From positions 124,001 to 188,000 of the forward strand of contig DAOKYU010000003.1 in the NCBI GenBank assembly GCA_035325995.1: a stretch of DNA of 64,000 nucleotides. Reading direction: 5' to 3'. The position numbers were made by a program, and so were the translations under genes. Positions 16,116 to 24,770 of this stretch are shown here, in pieces. The DNA comes from Thermodesulfobacteriota bacterium (GTDB lineage: Bacteria; Desulfobacterota_D; UBA1144; Nemesobacterales; UBA2774). Positions within the stretch are counted from its first letter, which is position 1. Each line of letters begins with the position of its first letter. The notes beneath the pieces are model-generated. The model had not been told where the DNA came from, searched no databases, and was given only the letters and a program-made list of their open reading frames with translations.

Positions 16116-17513
16116 ATGAAAACTCTAGCGAAGCTGCTATTCGCCGCTGCGCTCGTTTTACCGCTCTTTGTGACAGACGCGGCAGCGCAATCGACCAAGC
16201 AGCAGATTGAGGAATTACAGGAGCAGATACGGCAGTTACAGCAGCAGAACCAGCAGCAGATCCAGCAGCTCCAGCAGCAGGTACAGACGTTACAGAATGC
16301 TCAACAGCAGTCGGACCAGACGCTTTCTCAAATCAATCAGAAACAGGTTGAGTCGGAAGACGCATGGTACAACAAGTTTATGGCCAAGTATGACAGCGGT
16401 TTCGTCTTTGAATCGACCGATAAAGCGGGGATGCCGTTCAAGATGAAATTCGGCATACTCGCCCAGATTCAGGGTTATGTAAATGATACGGACGATGAGA
16501 ACGTAGCGACAAACTTTCGTCTCAGAAGGCTTGAGCTATCGTGGTCTGGTATTGCGTTCGCACCCTGGTTTTATTATAAGTTCATGATTGACCCCACCAG
16601 CAGCCAGCTGATGAAGGATATGTATTTCACAGCTCAGTACGTGAATACGATCGGTCCCAGGATCGGGCAGTGGAAGGTTCCTTTCAACAAAGAAGAGCTG
16701 CAGTCATCTTCGGCCCTCCAGCTTGTTGAAAGATCTATTGTTAACGAGCAATTTTCACTTGAGAGGGATCGCGGTTTCACGCTCCAGGGCGCCCTCGGAG
16801 CACATAATAATTTTTCATATGCCGTGGGTATATTTAACGGGGACGGTATAAATGGGACAAGCGTCGATTCGAACATGCTCTATGTCGGCAGGATTCAGCT
16901 GGGACTGGGCGGAGACGGCGATGACAAGTTCGATGCGAACGGCACATATGCAACGGCGAAAGATTACGGTCTTACCCCCAATTTCGCCAAGGCTCCTACC
17001 TTAGTGATAGGCGCCGCCGGTTCTACGTTACCGGGTCTCAATTGTGATGTAAAACAGCCCAACGGCAACGTTTGCGACAGGATAGCGGACCTGGGATTCG
17101 GGACGGATGTGGACTTTAGCCAGGTAACCGGTGACATCATGTTCAAGATGCCGTGGTTCAACATAGAGGGTGAGTACGACGGCAGATGGCTAAATCCGTC
17201 CACCGGCGGTCAGGGTACTGCTTACGATCAGGGCTTTAGGGTACAGGCTGGTGTGTTCCTTCTTCCGAAGACATTTGAATTCGCGGCAAGGTACGCATAT
17301 ATCGACTATGATACGAGCGGCAGCGTAGTACCTCCGGGCGTCAGCCTCGAAAGCTCGCAGTGGGAATTAACGCCGGGCGTCAACTATTACCTTTCCAAAT
17401 CTCACAAATGGAAGGTTCAGCTAAGCTACTCGTTTATAAGGAATGAATACACTCAGAACGCTCCCGATATAGACGAGAACATCGTCAGGGCGCAGGTACA
17501 GGCCAACTTCTAA
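16116..17513 (+). CDS. Phosphate-selective porin (OprO/OprP-like)
   Basis: A 465-residue outer-membrane protein. A signal peptide (about 1-24, ending DAAAQ) is followed by a glutamine-rich coiled coil (about 26-75, repeated QQLQQQ, coded by runs of CAG) that probably trimerises or binds peptidoglycan. A beta-barrel follows with FRLRRLELSWSG, GQWKVPFNKEEL and a terminal Phe (VQANF). These features match the phosphate-selective porin O/P family. Strong ribosome-binding site aaaggagg lies 7 bases before the ATG. The Pho box upstream supports induction by phosphate starvation. A rho-independent terminator follows at 17590. Confidence 0.88.
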   Translation: MKTLAKLLFAAALVLPLFVTDAAAQSTKQQIEELQEQIRQLQQQNQQQIQQLQQQVQTLQNAQQQSDQTLSQINQKQVESEDAWYNKFMAKYDSGFVFESTDKAGMPFKMKFGILAQIQGYVNDTDDENVATNFRLRRLELSWSGIAFAPWFYYKFMIDPTSSQLMKDMYFTAQYVNTIGPRIGQWKVPFNKEELQSSSALQLVERSIVNEQFSLERDRGFTLQGALGAHNNFSYAVGIFNGDGINGTSVDSNMLYVGRIQLGLGGDGDDKFDANGTYATAKDYGLTPNFAKAPTLVIGAAGSTLPGLNCDVKQPNGNVCDRIADLGFGTDVDFSQVTGDIMFKMPWFNIEGEYDGRWLNPSTGGQGTAYDQGFRVQAGVFLLPKTFEFAARYAYIDYDTSGSVVPPGVSLESSQWELTPGVNYYLSKSHKWKVQLSYSFIRNEYTQNAPDIDENIVRAQVQANF

Positions 17514-17589
17514 TCCGGCCGGGTACTGATGGGTGAACGAATAATGAGAAAATAGATCATCTCCCTTTAGTTCAGTCCGAGACCTCCAA

Positions 17590-17630
17590 AACCCGCTGCC
17601 GGGTGCAAGCTCCGGCAGCGGGTTTTTTTA
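17590..17630 (+). terminator. Rho-independent terminator of the porin gene
   Basis: The stem acccgctgccgg / ccggcagcgggt encloses a short loop and is followed by seven T. It is strong and stands 77 bases after the porin stop. The rest of the region up to 17780 shows no gene. Confidence 0.92.
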
Positions 17631-17780
17631 TTGCCCTATCCACTTCTATTAATATTAATAAGGTAAACATAGAGCCGCCGTGAATTAGCGGACGGAAAAA
17701 TCCCGGTGTAGCCCGGGATGGGCACGGGTATGGTGTGAAAAAAGTGTGAGTTGGGAAAAATGGAGAGGAGATGTTTCCGA

Positions 17781-18479
17781 CTAGCCGGCAGCCGCGCCCG
17801 AGAGCAGCATCGATATAAGCCTGCCCTTTACTTCGTAGGGCATCCTGCTTCTTTCGAGGCCCTTGACGGTTTTCTCTATATCGTACTTCACCCGCCTTAT
17901 CGAGGCCTCGCCGTCCTCGATCACCGCGTAAGATGCGCGGGGGTCGTTATCCCTCGGCTGACCTACCGAGCCCGGGTTCAGGACCGCAGTGTCGCCGAAG
18001 CTCCTTATATAAGGTTTGTGGGAATGGCCGACGAGTATGAACTTCCGGCAGGAGACGGGGTCTGTTGTTTCCTCCCCGCGCTCGAGGATCGGAAGGGTCT
18101 CGGGGTCGGGCCTGTGGGCAAGCTCGAAGTCCATTCCGTCCAGGGATATCCTCTCTTCGAGAGGAAGCCTTCTCAGGAATCCTACCTCTCCGCTCGAAAG
18201 CAGACCCTCGCTCCATTCACGGGATACGTTCGATATCCTTTCCATCTCGCCGCCGGGAGAAGCGCCTATCCCGAAGGCCATGGCGTGGTCGTGCTCGCCC
18301 CTCACCCCCCAGAAGCGCATCCTTGCCGACTCCATGAGGAAGTCGATGCACTTTCGCGGGTCCGGGCCGAAATCCACCACATCCCCCAGGAAAATAAGGG
18401 CGTCGTAGCTCTCCCGTGCCAATACGGCCTCGGTGGCGTACCAATTTGCGTGTATATCCGACATTATGAGTATCTTCAT
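17781..18479 (-). CDS. Metallophosphoesterase (YfcE/MJ0936-like)
   Basis: A 232-residue calcineurin-like phosphoesterase, probably cytosolic. Metal-binding motifs: SDIHAN at the start, FLGDVVDFG, then GVRGEHD where most relatives have GNHD, and GHSHKPY with the closing NPGSVGQPRD. The Asn of the GNHD motif normally binds metal and orients phosphate; Glu here is unusual and may alter activity. The closest well-known relatives are YfcE-type phosphodiesterases. It is a single gene, opposite the flanking porin genes; proximity to a Pho-regulated gene may be chance. Confidence 0.87.
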   Translation of the reverse strand: MKILIMSDIHANWYATEAVLARESYDALIFLGDVVDFGPDPRKCIDFLMESARMRFWGVRGEHDHAMAFGIGASPGGEMERISNVSREWSEGLLSSGEVGFLRRLPLEERISLDGMDFELAHRPDPETLPILERGEETTDPVSCRKFILVGHSHKPYIRSFGDTAVLNPGSVGQPRDNDPRASYAVIEDGEASIRRVKYDIEKTVKGLERSRMPYEVKGRLISMLLSGAAAG

Positions 18480-18722
18480 ATGTAGTCAAAAGGTATCGCG
18501 TTATTGTTAAGCCGTAATCAATGTATGGTTAAGGCGGCGTTTGCCCCATGGTTTGAAAAGACTGTAGTGTTTACATTAAGGATGTTGTATAATCCTATTA
18601 CGGTTATGGAGAATTTTGTGATTTTTACAAATTTGAGCTAGATTTTTAGACAAAGTGTGATACAATGTCTAAATCGGAGAGAAGATGAAGAAAGCTTGCA
18701 CAAGGGAGCCTCAAAAAACCCC

Positions 18723-18749
18723 TTGACAAAATTACGTGATTTATATAAA
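18723..18749 (+). promoter_or_regulatory. Promoter before the unknown beta-barrel gene
   Basis: TTGACA (18723-18728) is followed by TATAAA (18744-18749) after 15 bases, in AT-rich DNA (18600-18793) about 45 bases before a strong ribosome-binding site. The spacer is short. Between 18480 and 18720 there is no gene; a TATAAT at 18588-18593 has no well-spaced -35. Confidence 0.5.
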
Positions 18750-18793
18750 GTAAGCTCAGAACTTTAAAACTAAATCAAAGGAGGTAAGGAGAG

Positions 18794-20356
18794 ATGAGTA
18801 AAGCCAAATGGCTTTTTATGTTTTTATTGGCTCTGACTATGGCCGCGCCTACGTTCGCCGTTGAACTCACACTGGGCGGCTTTCCGAGCTATATGCGTAC
18901 CAGGGCTCGTTATATAGGAAACGCCACGTTTATATCGGCGTTGAGCAACAGTAACGCACAGGCGCTCGGATTTACTAACAACAAAGACGAGATATTCTTC
19001 GTAGACACGAGTCTGCGTTTAACTCCTCAGTTGGTGCTCAGCGATGCGGTAACGATCCGGGCCCAGTTTAACGTCTTTGACAACAACATCTGGGGCGGTT
19101 CAACTTCGGAGCTGCTCGGTGGACGTAACGGCGTAGTGAACTCGAACCTTTCGTTCAGCGACAGGTTCCGTGGCGCTATACTGACCGGGCCTCGTGCGAT
19201 AGACGATCCGGGGTTCTTTAACGTGAGGATGCTTCATGCAGATATCGTGCTTCCTCATAACCTCGGTTTTGTAAGGATTGGACGCCAGCCGTTTGACTGG
19301 GGTCTCGGTATTCTTGCCAACGGCGGCTGGGATCCGTACAGCGACCTCGGTTTCGTAGTAGACAGGTTCCTCTATCTTAAATCTTTCTCTGCAGGTTCCT
19401 CGTCTATCACGTTCGTATTGGTTTCGGATATCTTCACACAGGGAAACAGCGTAGTCACCGGTCAGGGTAACGGTTACGATATCGCTGCTGCGGCTCTTAT
19501 CTTCAACAACCCGAACGTCGGGGGCGGTAACCTCACCGTCGGTGGTTACATATTCCCGTATATCCACCAGAACAACATTGGTTCAATCCCGACCAGGGGG
19601 ACGGACCCGGGCGTTCCGCCGAATGCCGGTGCGGCATCTGGCGATGTTAACCTCGACCGTCTGACCCTCTATGCCGGTTTCATCGACTATAAGACGGACC
19701 TCTGGAGACTCGTTGGTGAAATCCAGGGTGCCTGGGGTAAGATCAAGGTTGATGGCGTTCCTGGCAGCATAGACGTTGATTCGTCGAACATTATCTGGGC
19801 GGCCCGCGCGGAAGTTTATCCGGGATGGCCTCTTAAGATGGTTGCGGCTGAGTTTGGCTGGGCGAAGGGTGACGACCTCGGAACCGGTTCTACCGAGGGT
19901 GGCGTTATATTCTTCAACCCTGCTTACAACATCGACAACCTCCTCTTCAAGCACATGATACCTAACATCTACCAGGTAGAGAGCAGCGTTTACAACGCTT
20001 ACTATGCCAGGATATGGGGTACCGTGAAGCTGATCGACGAGCTTTCCTTCACGCCGCAGGTTCTCGTAGCGTTTAACGAAGAAACCAGCAATCCGTATCC
20101 GGGTGTAAGCAACCTCGACACCTACATGGGTACTGAAGTTGAAGGTACGCTTACTTGGCACGTACATCCGGGTGTCAGCCTCGACGTAATCGGTGGCATA
20201 GTTTTCGCGGGAAGCAGTCTGGATACGCTCCTCGAAGCTCAGGCGCTGAATACGCTCGCAGCTAATGACGTTTCCCCTGACAGGGTAAACTACAATGAGA
20301 CCCCTTGGACGGTTCAGGGCAGGCTGATGATCTTCATCGATCAGTTCTTCAAATAG
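18794..20356 (+). CDS. Abundant outer-membrane beta-barrel protein, family unknown
   Basis: A 520-residue protein with a signal peptide (about 1-22, cut after TFA) and many alternating short strands with aromatic ends, closing in FIDQFFK. Phrases such as FVRIGRQPFDWGLGIL and LTLYAGFIDYKTDLWRLVGEIQGAWG look like porin strands. I do not recognise the exact family; it resembles uncharacterised delta-type major outer-membrane proteins. Strong gene signals (AT-rich promoter region, aaaggaggtaagg ribosome site, strong terminator) and a codon choice richer in GGT, GTT, GGC and AAC than the neighbours suggest high expression. It may be the main general porin of the cell. Confidence 0.75.
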   Translation: MSKAKWLFMFLLALTMAAPTFAVELTLGGFPSYMRTRARYIGNATFISALSNSNAQALGFTNNKDEIFFVDTSLRLTPQLVLSDAVTIRAQFNVFDNNIWGGSTSELLGGRNGVVNSNLSFSDRFRGAILTGPRAIDDPGFFNVRMLHADIVLPHNLGFVRIGRQPFDWGLGILANGGWDPYSDLGFVVDRFLYLKSFSAGSSSITFVLVSDIFTQGNSVVTGQGNGYDIAAAALIFNNPNVGGGNLTVGGYIFPYIHQNNIGSIPTRGTDPGVPPNAGAASGDVNLDRLTLYAGFIDYKTDLWRLVGEIQGAWGKIKVDGVPGSIDVDSSNIIWAARAEVYPGWPLKMVAAEFGWAKGDDLGTGSTEGGVIFFNPAYNIDNLLFKHMIPNIYQVESSVYNAYYARIWGTVKLIDELSFTPQVLVAFNEETSNPYPGVSNLDTYMGTEVEGTLTWHVHPGVSLDVIGGIVFAGSSLDTLLEAQALNTLAANDVSPDRVNYNETPWTVQGRLMIFIDQFFK

Positions 20357-20411
20357 AAACAACACATCGCAGTTGAGATGAAGTAACATCTCTCTTCGGT
20401 GTTACAAAATT

Positions 20412-20450
20412 AAACCCCTTCTCCTGCAGCAGCGGGAGGAGGGGTTTTTG
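20412..20450 (+). terminator. Rho-independent terminator of the beta-barrel gene
   Basis: The stem aaaccccttctcc / ggaggaggggttt is followed by a T-run (tttttg). It lies about 55 bases after the stop codon. Confidence 0.9.
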
Positions 20451-20762
20451 TTTATGTAAGCATTCTCTCGCGTCTCACCACGCCTACATGTCCTCGTATA
20501 ACATGCCGATTCTTTGGGTGAGTCCCACCCTCGTGATGTAACAATGGTCTCGCGAAATTCGACTGGCACCAGCCTCATCCCAAGGCTGGAAACGGCGTTC
20601 ACGACCAGGGTTTTCGAACGCAGCGTGCGGAGGGGGGACTTAAGTATAACAGTCGGTAATTATTAGTATTTCGGGATATTGCAAGTTGTGATAAGGGATG
20701 CTCGCCTCTCTTTCCGTATAAACCAGGGCGTAAAGCGGGATTCCTCGATTCGGGGAGGGGGC
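20451..20762. other. No complete gene; possible coding relic on the minus strand
   Basis: No intact gene. On the minus strand a stretch from about 20640 to 20500 reads like real protein (KTLVVNAVSSLGMRLVP and then VEFRETIVTSRGWDSP) but has no start or stop in keeping with a gene. It could be the decayed end of a mobile element or of a lost gene. I could not identify it. Confidence 0.35.
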
Positions 20763-21350
20763 TTAGAGCTTCGAAAGGGTCCTCTTGATCATCGCCCGCA
20801 TGGTCTCGATCGACTGGCAGCCGTGTACAGGGAAGCTCCCGAGTATGAAGGTGGGAACACCGAGGACCGTGTATTTTGCGGCCTCTTTTTCGTTTGACTC
20901 GACTGCGCCGCGCATCGTTCTTCTTTCGAGCGACTCCGTAAGCGCCTTGCGTTCTATACCGGCCCGCTCGCCTATCGAGAGGAGTACGCCCGGCTTCCCT
21001 ATATTGAGCCCTTCCCCGAAGTACGCCTCGTATACCACATGGTGAAAAGCATCGAAGCGCCCGACGATCTTCGCGAGCTCGGAGGCCTCGAGCGCAAGCC
21101 TGGAGTTCGCCGCAAACCCGGGGGGTCTGATTTCGATGCCTTCCTCTCGGGCAGCTTCCCCCATCGTCTCCCTTACAATCAGGCTTTTGACTGACCTGCC
21201 TCTCTTTGCGCCTTCAGGCGGGAACTCCGGATGTATCTCTATCCCTTTCCATTGCATGGATAGATCGAATTCCCCGGAGAGCAGGGTTAGTCTCCGGGAG
21301 GCGATGTAGCAGAAAGGGCAGTTATAGTCGTAGAATACGGTAACGTCCAT
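20763..21350 (-). CDS. DsbA-family thiol oxidoreductase (FrnE-like)
   Basis: A 195-residue thioredoxin-fold protein of the DSBA/FrnE group. The N-terminal strand VTVFYDYNCPFCYIASRRL contains the CPFC active-site pair, and the cis-Pro loop is GVPTFILG near residue 168. There is no signal peptide, so it is probably cytosolic, like FrnE and 2-hydroxychromene-carboxylate isomerase relatives. The helical insert lies between residues about 60 and 150. It could catalyse disulfide exchange or isomerisation; the neighbours (purH downstream on the same strand, far away) give no hint. Confidence 0.85.
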   Translation of the reverse strand: MDVTVFYDYNCPFCYIASRRLTLLSGEFDLSMQWKGIEIHPEFPPEGAKRGRSVKSLIVRETMGEAAREEGIEIRPPGFAANSRLALEASELAKIVGRFDAFHHVVYEAYFGEGLNIGKPGVLLSIGERAGIERKALTESLERRTMRGAVESNEKEAAKYTVLGVPTFILGSFPVHGCQSIETMRAMIKRTLSKL

Positions 21351-21795
21351 TCTCCCGGAATTATAGATTGTGAGGCCGGGGGCGTCAAAGCGATTGTAGT
21401 GAACGGCACGGCTTTATAAGCAGTCCGGGGCTATAAAGAAGGGCGCGGCGAGTGCCGGGGGGTGTGGAGAGAAACGCGCGGCCGGCCGACCACGGCGACA
21501 GGGAGGGGCCTGGGGCTGTAGCGAGAATCGGTTCGTGGGTATCTAAAAGGAGCGCGCGAGTGCGAGGCGGCAAAGGGCCGGCTCGCATGAACTCTTCCGG
21601 AGTAGAGAAGGGAGAAGAAGGATGTTCACGAGTGAAGCCACGGCGGATTCCGGGAAACCTGAATCGGTAGCGGGCATGTGGCTTATATTGGGAGGGGAGG
21701 CCCGGAAGGGAATAGGGGGAGAATGTAAACTTGAGGAATACCGGCGGGCTAGAGCTGCCCCGGACCCGCCGGCTACAGTTGTTATTTCGAGTAGG
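21351..21795. other. Gene-free stretch with a hairpin after purH
   Basis: About 445 bases of GC-rich DNA. Open frames here lack ribosome sites and protein-like character. A perfect inverted repeat ccggcggg / cccgccgg (21741-21772) lies 24 bases after the purH stop, in the direction of purH transcription, but has no T-run; it may be a weak or Rho-assisted terminator. Confidence 0.5.
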
Positions 21796-23358
21796 TCAAT
21801 GCTTGAAGTGTCTTACGCCGGTGAATACCATTGCGATCCCGTGCTCGTCAGCGGCGGCGACTATTTCACTGTCCCTTATCGAGCCCCCGGGCTGTGCTAT
21901 GGCCGTAATACCCGCCTTGGCAGCCTCGTCTATACCGTCCCGGAAGGGGAAAAAGGCGTCCGAGGCGAGGACGGCGCCCTGCGTCGGAATCGCGGCCTTC
22001 ATTGTCGCGATCTTAACGGAGTCCACCCTGCTCATCTGGCCGGCCCCTATTCCCACCGTTTGTCCCTTACGGGCGAAGACTATGGCATTCGACTTTACGT
22101 GCTTGCAGACCTTCCAGGCGAACTTGAGGGCCTCTAATTCCTCGTCGGTAGGCTGGCGCTGCGTCTCTACCTTCATATAGCGGAAATCGTTTTCTACGCC
22201 GGTGTCCCTGTCCTGTATGAGCGCGCCGCCCACTACCTTCTTGAAATCGAGCCCGGGCTTCACGTGGCCGTCGAGCGCCGGGGACTTCATTACGCGGAGG
22301 TTACCCTTGCTCGCCAGCACCTGGAGCGCCTTTTCGGAGTATCCCGGAGCGATTACGACTTCGAGGAACATGTTGGCGAGCTCGGAGGCCGTGACCTCGT
22401 CTACCTCCCTGTTAAACGCCACTATTCCCCCGAAGGCGCTCACCGGGTCGCACTCCTTTGCCTTGAGGAATGCCCCCACCAGGCTCTCGTCCGTCGCTAC
22501 GCCGCAGGGGTTATTGTGCTTAACGATGACGCACGCCGTTTCGGTGAAGTCCTTCACAGCCTCGAACGCGGCGTCGGTGTCGTAGATGTTATTGAGCGAG
22601 AGCTCCTTTCCCTGGATCTGTGCCGAATTGGAAACGCACGGCTCCTCCACGCCCGGTATAACGTAGAAAGAACCTTCCTGGTGCGGGTTCTCGCCGTACC
22701 TGAGCTTCATCCTCTTTTCGAGGTGAAGCGTCATGCTCGAAGGGAACTTGCCGAAGCTGCCGTCGGCCTCTATCGCGCCAAGGTAATTCGAGATGGCGGC
22801 GTCGTATCTGGCTATGTACGAGAACGCCTTTACCGCGAGCCTGAAATTCGTCTCGGGCGTTATGCCGCCCTTGTTCTTTTTGAGCTCTTTCAGTATGTCC
22901 TTGTAGTCCTCGGGGTGCGTTACGATCGACGTGAAGTGATAGTTCTTCGCGGCCGCCCTCAGCATCGTCGGCCCCCCGATGTCGATGTTCTCTATGGCCT
23001 CGGCGAGCGAGACGCCGCTCTTTTTGATTACCTCTTCGAACGGGTAAAGATTGACGACGACCATGTCGATGGGCTCGATCTTGTTCTCCTTCATCTGTCC
23101 TATATGGACCTCGTCGTCCCTGAGAGCCAGTATGCCGCCGTGGATTACCGGGTGGAGGGTTTTGACCCTGCCTCCGAGTATTTCGGGGAAGCCTGTGAAT
23201 TCCGATATGTCCTTCACCTCGACCCCACCGTCACGTAGCCATTTCGCGGTCCCTCCGGTGGAAAGTATCTCCACCTCGTAGTCCTGGAGGCCCTTTGCAA
23301 AGTTGCTTATGCCCTCCTTGTCGGAAACACTTATTATGACTCTCCGTATCTTGTTCAT
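21796..23358 (-). CDS. purH: Bifunctional purine enzyme PurH
   Basis: Carries out the last two steps of IMP synthesis: formyl transfer to AICAR and ring closure. The 520 residues show the N-terminal MGS/IMP cyclohydrolase domain (ISVSDKEGI, LSTGGTAKWLRDGGVEV, GFPEILGGRVKTLHP) to about residue 195. The AICAR formyltransferase domain follows, with LRYGENPHQEGSF, CVIVKHNNPCGVA, SAFGGIVAFNREVD and the C-terminal TGVRHFKH. Length is typical. It appears as a single gene with its own promoter; no other pur genes are in the window. Confidence 0.98.
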   Translation of the reverse strand: MNKIRRVIISVSDKEGISNFAKGLQDYEVEILSTGGTAKWLRDGGVEVKDISEFTGFPEILGGRVKTLHPVIHGGILALRDDEVHIGQMKENKIEPIDMVVVNLYPFEEVIKKSGVSLAEAIENIDIGGPTMLRAAAKNYHFTSIVTHPEDYKDILKELKKNKGGITPETNFRLAVKAFSYIARYDAAISNYLGAIEADGSFGKFPSSMTLHLEKRMKLRYGENPHQEGSFYVIPGVEEPCVSNSAQIQGKELSLNNIYDTDAAFEAVKDFTETACVIVKHNNPCGVATDESLVGAFLKAKECDPVSAFGGIVAFNREVDEVTASELANMFLEVVIAPGYSEKALQVLASKGNLRVMKSPALDGHVKPGLDFKKVVGGALIQDRDTGVENDFRYMKVETQRQPTDEELEALKFAWKVCKHVKSNAIVFARKGQTVGIGAGQMSRVDSVKIATMKAAIPTQGAVLASDAFFPFRDGIDEAAKAGITAIAQPGGSIRDSEIVAAADEHGIAMVFTGVRHFKH

Positions 23359-23461
23359 CGGTTATGGCTCCTCGCTAGAGTAATTTGTCCGGGATGCTGT
23401 CCGGCAGTCCGTCCCGAATCGCGGAATATTGTCATTCCCGGGATGGCGGCTGAAAACCTAT

Positions 23462-23489
23462 ATTGTAGCGGAATGGCGGTAAATTCCAA
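23462..23489 (-). promoter_or_regulatory. Probable purH promoter
   Basis: On the minus strand TTGGAA (23484-23489) and TACAAT (23462-23467) are 16 bases apart, about 100 bases before the purH start. A PurR-type operator could not be recognised. Confidence 0.45.
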
Positions 23490-23531
23490 TAGAGAGAGGG
23501 CGGCCGTGAATCCCGGCGCGCCGCGGCAGTT

Positions 23532-23560
23532 TTGTGATTCACCCGATTCTTACGTATAAT
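23532..23560 (+). promoter_or_regulatory. Promoter of the mlaD-like gene
   Basis: TTGTGA (23532-23537) and a perfect TATAAT (23555-23560) are 17 bases apart, on the plus strand, followed by an 80-base leader without notable structure. Confidence 0.65.
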
Positions 23561-23648
23561 CTTTTCAATCTGCCCGATGGGGGTTAGAATTTATCCAGTA
23601 TTATCAACCGGTTTAATTTAGTAACAGGATTGTCGGGAGACCGTACAT

Positions 23649-24740
23649 ATGCGGAATCAGAAAGCCTTGAGCTTCAGAGTAGGCCTATTCGTCTTAATAA
23701 CCCTGAGCCTGTTCGTGCTGATTGTATTCTTTCTTTCGGGCGAGCAGCGCTTCTTCGAGAAGAGCTATACGCTGACTACGACTTTCGCTAATACGGCGGG
23801 CCTCATAAAGGGCGCAGCGGTCAGGCTATCGGGCGTAAGGATAGGGGCGGTAACGGACATCGACTTCGCCGAGCAGCCCGTAGGCGACAAGGCAATCAAC
23901 GTCGTCATGAAAATAAACAAAGACGGCATGGAAAGACTGAACCCCGACTCGAGGGCGACAATAAGGACCGAGGGGCTTCTCGGTGATAAATATATCGAGA
24001 TAGTCCCCGGCACTCAGCCCCCGCTGGCCAAGCTGCCCGACACGCTTGCGATCGAGAGCCAGACCCCTGTAGAGTTTTCGAGCATAATCGGACAGTCGGG
24101 CGACCTGCTTACAAATATTATCAGCATTTCGGAAAGCCTCGACAAAATAGTAAAAGCCTTCGGACAGCAGGAGAATATAGAGAACATAAACCAGACCATA
24201 CTTTCCGTGAGGCGGAGCTCCGAGGCCATTCAGAAGAACCTCGAAGCGATAGAGACCAATAACGGTATATTGAATACGATGATATACGGCGAGAAAGACG
24301 CTTCGGGCAAGAAGATAGACGAAAACGCCATAGTAAAACTCAACAGGGCTGTAACAAAGCTCGACAAGCTCATAAACGAGATAAATACCGGCGACGGGGC
24401 GCTCCACGATCTCATTTACAACGAAGAACTCTCGGGCGACATAAACAGCACCTTCGCCAACATCAAAACCGCGACGGCCGGGCTTAACGGAGAAGACGGG
24501 GTTGTAACCGAGCTCAAGGAGATCATGACGAACTTCAAGGAAATCTCCGAGATGCTGAAGGGCGGCGAGGGGACTCTCGGCGCGCTTCTCATAGACCCGA
24601 GCGTTTACGACAGCTTGAAGGGCATATTGGGCGAAGCGGAGAGGAGCAGGTTCGTCCGCGCCGCAGTCAGGTATTACATCGAGCAGGGTAAGGAAAACAG
24701 CGATTCGGACAACGATAAAGATCCATCCGCGCCGAATTAA
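23649..24740 (+). CDS. MlaD-like MCE-domain lipid-transport protein
   Basis: A 363-residue protein with one N-terminal transmembrane helix (about 11-29) and an MCE/MlaD domain (about 38-125; LIKGAAVRLSGVRIGAVTDI and GLLGDKYIEIVPG). A long amphipathic helical tail (about 150-340) has repeats rich in Asn, Ile and Glu. MCE proteins form hexameric rings at the outer face of the inner membrane and move lipids between the membranes. The usual partners (MlaE permease, MlaF ATPase) are not adjacent, so they must be elsewhere or this is a lone paralogue. Confidence 0.9.
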   Translation: MRNQKALSFRVGLFVLITLSLFVLIVFFLSGEQRFFEKSYTLTTTFANTAGLIKGAAVRLSGVRIGAVTDIDFAEQPVGDKAINVVMKINKDGMERLNPDSRATIRTEGLLGDKYIEIVPGTQPPLAKLPDTLAIESQTPVEFSSIIGQSGDLLTNIISISESLDKIVKAFGQQENIENINQTILSVRRSSEAIQKNLEAIETNNGILNTMIYGEKDASGKKIDENAIVKLNRAVTKLDKLINEINTGDGALHDLIYNEELSGDINSTFANIKTATAGLNGEDGVVTELKEIMTNFKEISEMLKGGEGTLGALLIDPSVYDSLKGILGEAERSRFVRAAVRYYIEQGKENSDSDNDKDPSAPN

Positions 24741-24770
24741 CAGCCTCTAGCGACGTACCGGCAACCCGAT

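Noticed and set aside
16190..16330. CAG-rich tract as a possible microsatellite or noncoding repeat
   Set aside because: It is in frame and encodes the Gln-rich coiled coil after the porin signal peptide, with synonymous variation; a normal feature of this porin family.
18570..18593. TTTACA ... TATAAT as an extra promoter before the beta-barrel gene
   Set aside because: The spacer is only 12 bases; the -10 alone may matter but no good -35 is present.
21452..21670. Small plus-strand frames between the DsbA-like and purH genes
   Set aside because: No ribosome site and no protein-like pattern; GC-rich DNA gives such frames by chance.
22264..23238. A 324-residue plus-strand frame over purH
   Set aside because: Antisense shadow of purH; purH is fully recognisable by its motifs and the other frame has none.
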